Part shown: piece after piece, positions 48,879-57,899 of the stretch
Position numbering within the stretch: position 1 is the stretch's first letter
How the letters are laid out: every line of letters begins with the position of its first letter
Assembly (NCBI GenBank): GCA_032622095.1
Contig: CP136069.1
Coordinates: 64,691,319 to 64,755,318, forward strand
Length of the DNA stretch: 64,000 nucleotides
From: Siphonodentalium dalli
Lineage: Eukaryota > Mollusca > Scaphopoda > Gadilida > Siphonodentaliidae
Direction: 5' to 3'
Notes under the pieces: model-generated
Seen by the model: only the letters and a program-made list of their open reading frames with translations
Database searches by the model: none
What the model was told of the DNA's origin: nothing
Translations under genes and position numbers: made by a program

Positions 48879-50682
48879 TATACAACAAGGAACAACAGTG
48901 TCATTGACTATGCAATATGTAACCCAAAGCTTACCGATAACATCGAATTATTTCTCGTAGAACCGTTTAATGAATTATTATCCGATGTTCACTCACCACT
49001 AATTCTCTCACTCAAGATAATCCCTCAGAATAAAACTAGAACGACGGTCACGGTCATAAATCCTGCTCCCGTTAACCGACAGGCACATAATCCGACGAAG
49101 TGTGTCGTGACCCGGAATTGGGATAAACCTAAAATAGCTGCATTCACGCGTGCGATTGGGGCGATCAAAACTGATGAATTAATATCACTTGAAAATGATT
49201 TAACAAATCCCGACCCAGAAACAGGCATAAATGCGGCATATGAGAAGTTAAAATCTATTCTGATGGACGCGACAAACACCACAAACAAACATACAGTGCG
49301 CAAGAATACTAATCCGACAAAATCCGGTAAAAGGAGGAAACAGTCAGGTATGCCGTGGTTCTCGTGTGATTGCGTTCATACGAGGGCGAACTATAGAAAG
49401 GCGCGAAAAAAATTCAAACGCTACCCCTCTGAACACAATAAGGCACGTATGCTCGAAAATAGACGCTCATATAAATGCACACAGCAAAACAGTAAGCGAA
49501 CACATAAACTTAATCTGAGGAAAAAAATACATATTTTAAAGGGAAAATCAAGCAAAGAATTTTGGAAACTAATCCGGGAACTAGATGGACAAAATTGTAA
49601 AAGGCCCCCACCCCCTGCCCCAGAGTTTCAGAAGTACTATAAATCAGTTGAACGCGACATCGCCGTCGAAATCAGCGGTCAACATACGCATGGGGTCCTA
49701 ATGAACACATACTTACCATCGAATACTATAGATAATTCGCTTCTGAATGCTGAAATATCCCTTAACGAAATAGAGTATGCAGCAAAGAGCCTTAGAAATG
49801 ACAAAGCATCAGGTTTGGACTCAATACCGAATGAAATGATCAAGCATAGTATAAAGAAATTAGGATACTTCTATAAGAAACTGTTCAACACAATATTAGA
49901 AACAAGCTGTATCCCAAATGACTGGGCGATTGGTATGATCCGACCCATCTATAAGAAAGATGACCCGGATAAACCTGAAAATTACAGGAAAATCACACTT
50001 CTATGCACGATGTCAAAACTGTTCACGAGTATCATTTGCAATCGCATAAATAGTTTTCTTCAGATTAATAACCTTCAGTCCGAAGCGCATGCGGGGTTTC
50101 GCAAAGGATACAGTACGATTGATCATATATTCTCCCTACATGCGCTCACCCAGATAATGAAGCTCAATAAGAAAACCCTATTTTGTGCATTCATCGATTT
50201 TTCACAAGCCTTTGATAGTGTTTGGCGAGAAGGTCTTTGGAGAAAACTTCTACATTTTGGCGTAAATGGAAAAATCCTGAATACTATCAAGAGTATGTAC
50301 CATAACTTAAAGATGTGTGTGATGACCGATGAGTCATCTGGGGTTTTCTCAAGTCTAATTGGCCTAAAACAAGGTGATTGTCTCTCATCGATACTTTTCG
50401 CCATGTACATCAACGATATCGAGGAATACCTACAAAATTGTTACTGTAGGGGTATAGACATAAGTAAAATCAATGGCCATGAAACAGGGGTATATATGAA
50501 GTTACTCCTATTAATATACGCTGATGATACATATCTAATGTCAGACTCCCATTCCGGTTTACAAAATGCCTTAAATCACTTCGCATCGTACTGTGTCACA
50601 TGGAAGCTAAGCATCAATGCCTCCAAAACTAAAATCATGGTTCTCGGTAGAAAACCAAAACAAAGAAATTCAATGTCAGTAG
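48879..50682 (+). pseudogene. LINE ORF2, end of endonuclease plus reverse transcriptase, truncated
   Basis: Opens with the last endonuclease motifs (SVIDYAICNP, then SDVHSPLIL with the Ser-Asp-x-His site). A basic linker follows. The reverse transcriptase has AAKSLRNDKASGLDSIPNEM, AHAGFRKGYST, CAFIDFSQAFDSVW (motif A, Asp), GLKQGDCLSS (motif B) and LIYADDTYLM (motif C, catalytic Asp pair, near 50,512-50,541). It ends after SKTKIMVLGRKPKQ. The rest of the thumb and C-terminus is missing, and unrelated sequence starts at about 50,683. The likely cause is insertion of the Polinton, whose presumed left end lies there. The rest of the LINE would then be beyond the right edge of the window. Confidence 0.85.
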
Positions 50683-50741
50683 TATTAAGAGAAGGCATTA
50701 TCTCTGTAATATATAAGTGAGGGGGACAAGGAAAGTGTTCA

Positions 50742-50962
50742 ACGTTACATTATCGACTAATTGCCTTAGGGTGTGGTCATTTGGAATCCCCACCCCCACG
50801 GGATTTCATAAATACTACTTATCGAATGTTAAACGATACATTACCGACTAATTTATATAGGTGTAGTCGTCGTATGAGAATCCCCCACCCCCCACGGGAT
50901 TTCCTAAATAGTATTTAACGAATGTAAACGTTACAATAACGACTAATTTATATAAGTGTATC
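50742..50962 (+). repeat. ~97-bp subterminal tandem repeat, 2.4 copies
   Basis: Units begin AACGTTACATTATCGACTAAT, near 50,742, 50,831 and 50,927. They share CCCCACCCCCACGGGATTTC and TAACGAATGT. The position just inside the presumed left end suits a Polinton terminal repeat. Confidence 0.7.
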
Positions 50963-51566
50963 AAAAATGAGCTGTTTTACAAGGCAGATCTTATAGTCAT
51001 ACTAAATAGTAACTACTTTAAAAGCACATCCAAGCTACAATACGACCTATTTTATGTTAGGTAATGATGTATGTTTATTTCAGATGGTATAGTCAGGCAA
51101 AATATTTCTAGGCAGATGTTATAGTCAGAATAGTTGAAGGCATAGCCAATATTTTAGTACGCCCGATTAAATACATGTAGTGATATGTAACTATATTTAG
51201 GCATATAGTTAGTAGGTTAGTTATGATAGGTTAGTGAAATAATACTGTTATCCTGAGATGATGTTAAAATGATATGAATTATTCCCTAGTGAATAACCCC
51301 GTGCATGTAAAAAACCACAGGGGCTAAAACACATGGAACATTTTGTTAGTGGCGGAACTTTTCTTCTCATTTCTTGTAGATTTGTAGGAAACACGATTCG
51401 ATCTCATAAAACTCGATATTACAGAGTCTCGTAGAAATCGAAATGTGGAACCCAACACTTTAGTTCCTTTAATGAATATTAATAATATATATCATAAACA
51501 AACACAATTATATCAATATTTTGATCAATATTAAATACAAAATATCATAAAACAAATATAATCAAA
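50963..51566. other. Non-coding left flank of the Polinton gene block
   Basis: AT-rich, with repeated phrases AGGCAGAT-TTATAGTCA (near 50,983 and 51,110) and no supported reading frame. It may be part of a terminal repeat. Confidence 0.4.
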
Positions 51567-51825
51567 TCAATCTTTTTTAAGATATGGACAGTCTGGTCTT
51601 AAATGATCTCCGTTACATTCATAACATCTCACACGAGTCTTTTTTAATTTATCAGCTGAATTCAATTTAGATATCCTATACAAAATTTTTAGCATTTTTA
51701 TCAGCTAATATTGAAATTTGTTGTCCTATCTCTTCTATATCAGCCAAATTATCTAAAAGTTTTCTTTTTAAACTCCCTCTGTTCTTTCCTTTCTGAGAAA
51801 CTTCGAATCCACTGTCAGAAGACAT
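51567..51825 (-). pseudogene. Small zinc-knuckle protein, frameshifted
   Basis: An ATG at 51,825 opens a basic, Ser-rich N-terminus (MSSDSGFEVSQKGKNRG...) that stops after about 49 codons. A second frame, one base away, continues as a basic helix and then a Cys-Cys-His-Cys knuckle (CYECNGDHLRPDC; spacing C-x2-C-x3-H-x4-C, one residue shorter than the retroviral type), ending at 51,567. The 259-bp length is not a multiple of three, which fits a single-base indel near 51,685. Knuckles of this kind bind nucleic acid. Its place beside the protease suggests a virion or packaging role, but this is inference. I do not recognise a named Polinton family for it. Confidence 0.5.
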
Positions 51826-51877
51826 CTTGATTTAAAAAATATTATAAAAAAGCATTTCATTTATAGCCAAAAAAAAA

Positions 51878-52330
51878 CTAAATATCGAACAACACGGGTA
51901 GATGTTGTTTACACCAATTATAAACGTAAGTATCATTATGAAAACCGGGTTTATTTAAAACGTATAGACAATCCAATCCTCTACAAGTATGATACAAATA
52001 ATATAACACGAAATAACCACACAAAAAAGAAGATATATGTTGAATATAATTTGTACTATAATACAATCTACCATATTTAGCTAACATAATTTTCAACTGC
52101 TCAGATGGAGGTAATCCGATAGGATCAAAATATATTATAAAATTATCATCGCGTTTCCATATACATATCCAATGTTCACCATCTAACCAAGATGGGTCAG
52201 TATTACAAATTAAACCTCTGTTCGGCTTAATAGTATCAGGTAATTCGTCCAAAGCATAAACGCCTATTATCATAGAATTCAAAACTGAGTCTGATTTTAA
52301 TGCATCAGATATATCTAAGTTGCTCAACAT
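51878..52330 (-). CDS. Adenain-like cysteine protease
   Basis: 150 codons from the ATG at 52,330; a GTG at 52,348 would add six residues but overlaps the capsid stop. Catalytic residues of the adenovirus-type protease are visible: His53 in DGEHWICIW, Asp69 in YFDPIG, Gln97 in YIQHIS and Cys104 in FLCGYFVLYYL. In adenoviruses and Polintons this enzyme cleaves capsid and core precursors during particle maturation. The gene lies four bases downstream of the major capsid protein stop, as in a polycistronic block. It appears intact and is shorter than the ~200-residue adenovirus enzyme. Confidence 0.85.
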   Translation of the reverse strand: MLSNLDISDALKSDSVLNSMIIGVYALDELPDTIKPNRGLICNTDPSWLDGEHWICIWKRDDNFIIYFDPIGLPPSEQLKIMLAKYGRLYYSTNYIQHISSFLCGYFVLYYLYHTCRGLDCLYVLNKPGFHNDTYVYNWCKQHLPVLFDI

Positions 52331-52334
52331 AATG

Positions 52335-53642
52335 TTAAAATATTCCACCTGTGTAAACGCTACGTTCCCCGCTAATTTCTATAGAACTATCATATTCGGC
52401 ATATACTATTACATTTACTGTATCTGGTAAAGCTGTTGAAAATTTTGCACTTAACCGTGCACTACCTCGCTGTTTTGGGTGCCAAACTAAACTATCAGCA
52501 TTATGATCTGCAGTTAAATCAAAACCGAAAGTTGTAAAACCATTGGCATAATCAAAAAAGCTAACTCTGAAAGATTGCTCGCAATATAATTTATTTATAG
52601 AATTCAAAAATGTGTAATATGAACCTACATATAAATCATCATCGAAAGTTTGTTCGTATTTATGCCCATTCACGGTTTTACCATTAACAGACAATTCCAT
52701 TTCGTAGCAATCATAATGTTTAAAATTAAAAGGAGAAGATGTTATAGTACCATTAAATGCTGTATTATCTACTAAAAATATTAACACTCTCTTTGGAAGA
52801 AATGGATCACCCAAAAACAAATCGTCTTTAATCAAGCTTAAAGTCCTAGGTGCTACGCTAAATGTTTTTAACGAAACTCTATCCAAAGGATATTGAGCAT
52901 TGGTTCCACTTAATAACTTTTTGCTTATTTCATTTGAAGTGACATCACTTAACTCTACGGTTCGTACAAACAATTTAGTATCTGACAGCTCAATCTTATA
53001 ATCACCAGCACTACCTTGTAAACAAAAAGTAGGCTTTGATCTATGCAGTCTGAGTTTTATGGGTACGTTTGGAATTAACAATTTTGGTTGATTAAACATG
53101 TCCAAATGTAGTTTACCGCATAATTGAATTTTTTTTGCAATATTACCGTCTTTAATTATTCCAAGTAACTGCCTACCTCTGGGAATGTCTGCCGGTACAT
53201 CATCCAAAGTCCCACCTTTCTGAGGTATAAATAAAGTTGTTCTCTCTAATTGATTTTCTCTTGTAGAACTTAAGAAAGTTTCTATGTAAGATATATAAGC
53301 ATAATATCGACCAATTCCACATTCTACACCGTTTAATTATAAATCAGCTCTCTCGAATAAAGAATGAAGAAAATTATTTACTGGAAAAGCGTGCTGATCG
53401 CCTGCAAATACGGTACCGTCAGTTTTCGATATTTTAACGTCGGTTTGCAAATAACTTTCCGAAAGATCAACATAATGTGCAGATGGAGACTCTAAAAAGA
53501 ACTCTAGTACGTTACTATTTGAATAATTTGAATTCGATGGATGTTTCTCTGTAAATGAACCGTCTGTTATAGTTACCACAGTAGGTGGAATTTCAAAAAC
53601 ATCCACCTCACTCTTAGAAACTGGACAGCTGTTGGGATTCAT
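52335..53642 (-). pseudogene. Major capsid protein (hexon-like, C. elegans F54H12.2-type), one in-frame stop
   Basis: ATG at 53,642 directly abuts the stop of the upstream PX-like gene. The N-terminal 101 codons include HYVDLSESYLQTDVKI and FPVNNFLHSLFERADL, features of the double jelly-roll capsid family often annotated after F54H12.2. A single TAA at 53,337-53,339 interrupts the frame. The same frame then continues for 333 codons (NGVECGIGRYYAYISYIETF onward) to TAA at 52,335. Expected length without the stop is about 435 residues, normal for the family. The protein forms the icosahedral shell. The stop is a substitution-type break, so either the copy is dead or readthrough occurs. Confidence 0.75.
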
Positions 53643-54008
53643 TTATTCAAAAATATCACGTTTTGTTTTTCGTCTCTTCCTACGTCTTTTTGGAGGAATA
53701 TCCGAATATTCTTGTAATTTACGTCTTTTTGATGGAATATCCGAATTATATTGTAATTTACGTTTAGGCCGTAAAAGATCTAAAGCTGCTTCTTTACCCC
53801 GATTTCGAATAGATTCTGATAAATTTTGCCCACTCAATATATCGCTACCAACATTAGAGGCTGTTTCTAAACCTTTTGTTAAAAGAGATTTTCCCAGATT
53901 TTTTGCAATTGGTGCAATTGATCTGGCTAATTTACCAAAAATAGAACCAAGTCCGTAACCTCTCTGATACCTATCTCCTATAAAAATAGGAATAGGACTA
54001 TTCGCCAT
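53643..54008 (-). CDS. PX-like small core/virion protein
   Basis: 121 codons. A Gly-rich start (YQRGYGLGSIFGKLAR) and an amphipathic helical segment (residues ~20-75) precede a strongly basic tail. The tail has an internal duplication: LQYNSDIPSKRRK and LQEYSDIPPKRRR (residues ~84-108). Proteins of this build sit directly upstream of the capsid gene in many invertebrate Polintons and adintoviruses and are compared with adenovirus pX/mu, a DNA-condensing core protein. Function here is inferred from position and charge. The frame is intact and its TAA touches the capsid ATG. Confidence 0.65.
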   Translation of the reverse strand: MANSPIPIFIGDRYQRGYGLGSIFGKLARSIAPIAKNLGKSLLTKGLETASNVGSDILSGQNLSESIRNRGKEAALDLLRPKRKLQYNSDIPSKRRKLQEYSDIPPKRRRKRRKTKRDIFE

Positions 54009-54031
54009 AACTTTAAATAATGAAACATCTA

Positions 54032-54039
54032 TTTATATA
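54032..54039 (-). promoter_or_regulatory. TATA-like box upstream of the PX-like gene
   Basis: TATATAAA on the minus strand, 24 bases before the PX-like ATG. If used, the 5' leader would be extremely short. The 53-base gap to the next gene is otherwise empty. Confidence 0.4.
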
Positions 54040-54061
54040 CATTTATATTTAATATCAATCC

Positions 54062-54508
54062 TTATCCAATCAAAATGCGTTTAAATAATAAAACTAGAAC
54101 AGTTTTACCATAATCCGTCCAAGGAGGTGGCATACCTGTAGAATCACGAATATATATCGAAATAGTGTCAAAATTCTTATGATGTATAGGAAAAAATTGC
54201 AAATTTGCGAATTCATAATATGTTGTTGATACAATATCATCAGAACGTGGGCATATTACTTTCAATAATTGTGAATTAGAATCGCCTACTATACTATGTG
54301 TACATATATCTGAATAAATATAAAGAGCGTCTATATGATCCAATTGATTAGTTACAATTAAAAAACAGTCTTTGGATTTTCCACCGGTATCTTTTAATTT
54401 TAGTTGATAATTTTCACGCAAATTAAGAAGATATCCCAATTCACAAGTCCTTGTAATTTGCAAATCCATCGCCAACGAATAACGAGACATGCTTGTATGG
54501 TTTGCCAT
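54062..54508 (-). CDS. Penton-like protein, C-terminal ORF
   Basis: 148 codons from ATG at 54,508. The segment DALYIYSDICTHSIVGDSNS, then FPIHHKNFDTISIYIRDSTG and KTVLVLLFKR, matches the C-terminal half of the Polinton penton-like (single jelly-roll minor capsid) proteins in invertebrates. The start codon lies one base after the stop of the next upstream ORF (54,510-55,127), in a different frame, and that ORF resembles the N-terminal half. Either the penton is encoded as two proteins with tight coupling (TAGAATG), or a frameshift split it. The penton occupies capsid vertices. Confidence 0.6.
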   Translation of the reverse strand: MANHTSMSRYSLAMDLQITRTCELGYLLNLRENYQLKLKDTGGKSKDCFLIVTNQLDHIDALYIYSDICTHSIVGDSNSQLLKVICPRSDDIVSTTYYEFANLQFFPIHHKNFDTISIYIRDSTGMPPPWTDYGKTVLVLLFKRILIG

Positions 54509-54509
54509 T

Positions 54510-55127
54510 CTAGTGACGTTTTCTCACCTTAATGTCAATCACTACATCCCCGATTAAATCCTCAAATATGGTTTGTGACTCTTTCGCATCGATTGAATGC
54601 AAACCTGGATCTATTAATTTATATTTCGTCTTTTCTAATTCTGACATAAATTCAGAATCTTTGTAAAAATGCAAAATTAATTTTCCTTGAACTAATTGCA
54701 TCCTTTCTATCAAATCTTCGAACGAACATTTGTCATCAAAAATAACACCATATTCAATCTTTGTAAATACACTTTTCCTCCATCTAATCGGACCTTTAAC
54801 CCGAAGTTTCCTAGCAATAATACCGTAATTGGGATCTCTGACAAGTGGTAAATCAGTTTCTGGCGTCAAGAAATTCATATCCACCACTATTCCATAAACA
54901 AATGCATAAGTTTGATCATCTGTGGAAAAGGTAAAATTTCTTTGTTCCAGGAGCGGGCTTTTAAATCTGGTTGGAATAATGGCTGATGATAAAGCTACAC
55001 ACCAATCATCCTCCTGTAACCGAATCTCACTAGGCAAACTCACGGTATATTCAGATAGTGAATTTCTGAATAAATCACCAGAAACATTAGACGGTAAAGT
55101 GATCGAGAACAGGCCCGCCGCTTCCAT
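54510..55127 (-). CDS. Penton-like protein, N-terminal ORF
   Basis: 205 codons from ATG at 55,127. The start FSITLPSNVSGDLFRNSL, then YTVSLPSEIRLQEDDWCVAL and AIIPTRF, has the layout of the N-terminus of Polinton penton-like proteins (LPSN, a strand, then a W-V-A-L strand). It ends IDIKVRKRH and TAG at 54,510. The other half of the family fold follows immediately in a shifted frame. Assignment rests on motif order, not on a search. Confidence 0.55.
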   Translation of the reverse strand: MEAAGLFSITLPSNVSGDLFRNSLSEYTVSLPSEIRLQEDDWCVALSSAIIPTRFKSPLLEQRNFTFSTDDQTYAFVYGIVVDMNFLTPETDLPLVRDPNYGIIARKLRVKGPIRWRKSVFTKIEYGVIFDDKCSFEDLIERMQLVQGKLILHFYKDSEFMSELEKTKYKLIDPGLHSIDAKESQTIFEDLIGDVVIDIKVRKRH

Positions 55128-55310
55128 GTTTACTTAATTTAGGCGACGGAGACAAAAGCCCAACAGAGCCCGACAGTAAACTAATCCAAATAGACGGTGT
55201 GTCCACGCCGTATATACTAATATTTATTATAGCAGAAACACATACTATATAAAGCAAAAATACTTGACTGATATACACAACCTGTCCTTTGACGCTTGAC
55301 GATTGTCATT
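55128..55310. other. Gap between integrase and penton-like genes
   Basis: Short non-coding stretch. TTTATATAG near 55,245 on the minus strand could act as a promoter for the penton-to-protease genes. Confidence 0.3.
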
Positions 55311-56426
55311 TTAATCTGAGGTTGTTATCCATTCTCTAGGAATGTACGAATCGAAACTGGCTGGATAGCCGCTCCATCTAACTTTTATTTGATCGCCGTC
55401 TCGTTCTAATACACGTTCAATTTTTCATATAGTATCGGAATCAATCGTTACAGGTGATAACTCGCTCTCATAGAATGTACCCAATATTTCCTCTGAATTG
55501 AGATCAGCTATTTTATATCTATGTGGTTTAGAACCAGGTACCAAAGACGTAATCTTAAACACTTCATAAGTATAATTGGCCAAAAAACCCTTTTCAAACT
55601 TATTTTTTAATTTTACCAAGCGAACGCTCTCTCCCACTTTAAATTTTGCTTTTGTAAGTGGTAATTTATAAGTCTTCGATTCATTTCTAGCTGCAATTGC
55701 TTGCGATGTCAAACACGAGACATCTTTCGGTGCCATTTTAATCGCTCTGTGTATCTTCGAATTATAGGAATTCACCAATTTAGGCAAAACTGTTAAATAG
55801 CGCATAGATTTAGATTTGAAGAAATATTTATACATTTTAGACTTTAAAGAGCGTTGTACTCTCTCAACCAAAGCGGCTTTCGTGTCATCATTTCCCGTAG
55901 AATATAAATGTACACCATTCTTCTTCAGAAATTGCTTAACGTTAGCGTTGTAGAACTCGGTTCCGCGATCAACATGTATACCGTTCGGTCGTTTGCGCTG
56001 TTTAAAAATAATTTCTAAAGCCTTCATTATAGAAACACCAGTCTTGTTCTTTAATGGTTTAACAATTAAAAATCTTGAAAAGCAATCAATGCAAAACAAC
56101 AGGTAGCAATAACCGTCATTTTGCTTGGATATATTTCGCACATCACTCAAATCCATCTGCCATATATTATTTACAGAATAAGACTCTGTTCTTGACCTAG
56201 GAAATATTATTCGTTTCGGCCTGTGCAACGAGTACGAATTTTGTTTTTGTAACCAAAGTCGAACATTTTTTCTCGATATTTTTTTTTTTACTTCCTTATA
56301 CAAATTATATTCAGATCCATAGGATGAGCAGTGAGATGGGTCGTAATAAATCGATGATAATATATTATCAATTTGACGAGTCTGATGTCCATTTAAAATG
56401 CTTCTGTTTTTTGCCTTTGGGGGCAT
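55311..56426 (-). pseudogene. Retroviral-type integrase with C-terminal chromodomain, one in-frame stop
   Basis: From ATG at 56,426 the frame holds the DDE core: Asp in NNIWQMDLSD (residue ~92), Asp in GIHVDRGTEF (~153) and Glu in ALVERVQRSLK (~188), giving a 34-residue last spacing. An SH3-like segment follows (KFKVGESVRLVKLKNKFEKG). A TGA at 55,425 stops the frame. The same frame continues for 37 codons with a chromodomain: IERVLERDGDQIKVRWSGYP, then a FDSYIPREW end, and TAA at 55,311. Chromodomains on Polinton integrases are thought to steer insertion to marked chromatin. The stop removes this module, so targeting would be lost even if the core were made. The ORF overlaps the preceding gene by 59 bases. 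Confidence 0.85.
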
Positions 56427-56989
56427 CTGCAAATATTAGATCTGCTTTACGATATTTATTTCCTATGAAATGTGTTGGTATATTATTATCTCGTAATGAT
56501 CGGGACAAACTATCCCAATTTCTAAGTGAACTGGGTTTCCTGACCTTGCTAGAAGGTATTATATCATTTACCAAATCAGTTATGCTTCCGATTGGCTTGT
56601 CAGATAATGAAATCATTCCACTGTCGTTAATTTCAATTCCTGGCATTCTTTTTAAATGCGATAAAAATAACGAGCCTTTTTTCTGGTAATTTTTTGGCAA
56701 ACTCTCAATCGCTAAATCTAGTTGGTTAGGTTCAGGTAAAGCGACGTCACCGGTAGGCTCTTTCGTGATTTTTACTGGAATCGGCGTTTTTTTTTATAGA
56801 ATTCTTAGCCATGTCATATTCAATAGACGTGGAATTAATTTTTCTTTTCTTAACTGACTCGGGCATATCTTTATCGTCTAATATTTGATGCATTTTTTGT
56901 CTCACATCCTCTGTTTTCAACGATTGAATAGACTGAGAATTTTGCCAGTTTGCAAAAGTCTTAAAAGGCACCAAAACCATTTTTTCCAT
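56368..56989 (-). pseudogene. Conserved small Polinton protein, broken at a homopolymer
   Basis: ATG at 56,989 starts MEKMVLVPFKTF, then a helical stretch (DVRQKMHQILDDKDMPESVK). The frame derails at a run of nine A residues near 56,790 and ends at 56,747. In the neighbouring frame the protein continues, with SLFLSHLKRMPGIEINDSG and RNWDSLSRSLRDNNIPTHFI, to 56,368. One A fewer would join both parts into about 207 residues. A protein of this layout is commonly found beside the ATPase and integrase in invertebrate Polintons; its function is unknown to me. The break may be a real mutation or a homopolymer sequencing error. Confidence 0.55.
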
Positions 56990-57000
56990 TTTTTTTTTCT

Positions 57001-57318
57001 TCAGAAAACTTTGCCTAAAATGTCTCCTAAAACAGGAATTAAACTAGCAGCCAGTGCAGCCAAAAAACCGCCGTGTTGTAATTTTTTTTCCCTGGTTTTA
57101 ACAGGATTAGACTTCTTTGGCAAATGACGAATAGAACTTTTAAATGGTCTTAAATTAGCTTTAATTTTAGACGAGATTGGTACATTTCCTTTAAGCAAAT
57201 TATTACAACATTCAGATAGACTGTCTAATCTCGGTCTGTTTAATGCCCTCACGTCTCCAGTGCGTAACATGTTTCTCAAATATTTGGCATTTTTTCTTAA
57301 TTTCACACTGGGGCCCAT
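57001..57318 (-). CDS. Small conserved Polinton protein with C-terminal hydrophobic segment
   Basis: 105 codons from ATG at 57,318. A basic N-terminal half (KLRKNAKYLRNML) with a DSLSECCNNLLKGNVPISS motif is followed by a Lys/Arg stretch and a Gly-Gly start of a hydrophobic tail (GGFLAALAASLIPVLGDILG, residues ~83-102). This plan recurs in Polintons next to the ATPase. The tail could insert in membranes, in the manner of adenovirus pVI, but that is speculation. It overlaps the end of the ATPase gene by 16 bases, a sign of compact organisation. Confidence 0.55.
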   Translation of the reverse strand: MGPSVKLRKNAKYLRNMLRTGDVRALNRPRLDSLSECCNNLLKGNVPISSKIKANLRPFKSSIRHLPKKSNPVKTREKKLQHGGFLAALAASLIPVLGDILGKVF

Positions 57319-57899
57319 ATCGTAGGATTTTCACTGAGCACGTCTGATCTCAATCGAAGGTTATCCGGACAAGTTTGGTTGAAATCCACCAGTAAATGAG
57401 AATATGGATCTGTTGTACACAATTTATATGCTTTTGATAAATTATTAATACCACATTGGGTAGATAAGAAATTTATCTGACCACAATCTCTAGGAGATTT
57501 GAATAAAATAAAATAATTCGCGTTTAACGATAATTTTCTACATTTTCTTTCAAAAAGATTATGCGTCACGTATACCACACTACATCCTTCGTGATGTGAT
57601 TTTCTAGCGAATATATCTGTTACATTATCGATCTCTTTGTCAATATGATCCATATCATCCAATATTAATAAATCGCAATCGCACAACGATTCTGGAATTT
57701 GGTTTACTAATTCTACATTCTCAGACACCTGTTGATCACAATTAGGAGTAACATATGTTATATTTTCTGGTACTGGAGACATTAATTTTTCTTTATTTTG
57801 GATTAAACTATATATGAAGGTTGATTTACCACACGCAGATGGGCCATTAATAATAGCACGAAATACGTCCTGAAAACATACGTAATCGTACGTTTTCAT
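57303..57899 (-). CDS. FtsK/HerA-type genome-packaging ATPase
   Basis: 198 codons from ATG at 57,899. Walker A GPSACGKST (residues ~19-27), Walker B LLILDDMD (~77-84) and a VVYVTHNLF sensor segment (~108-116) are intact. The short length and motif order match the A32-like ATPases of Polintons and adintoviruses, which pump DNA into capsids. About 930 non-coding bases precede it. Confidence 0.85.
   Translation of the reverse strand: MKTYDYVCFQDVFRAIINGPSACGKSTFIYSLIQNKEKLMSPVPENITYVTPNCDQQVSENVELVNQIPESLCDCDLLILDDMDHIDKEIDNVTDIFARKSHHEGCSVVYVTHNLFERKCRKLSLNANYFILFKSPRDCGQINFLSTQCGINNLSKAYKLCTTDPYSHLLVDFNQTCPDNLRLRSDVLSENPTIWAPV

Noticed and set aside
51680-51690. A_AAT_TTT slippery heptamer in the zinc-knuckle gene
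   Set aside because: The downstream knuckle lies in the +1 frame relative to the first ORF, so a -1 frameshift at this heptamer would not reach it. An indel is simpler.
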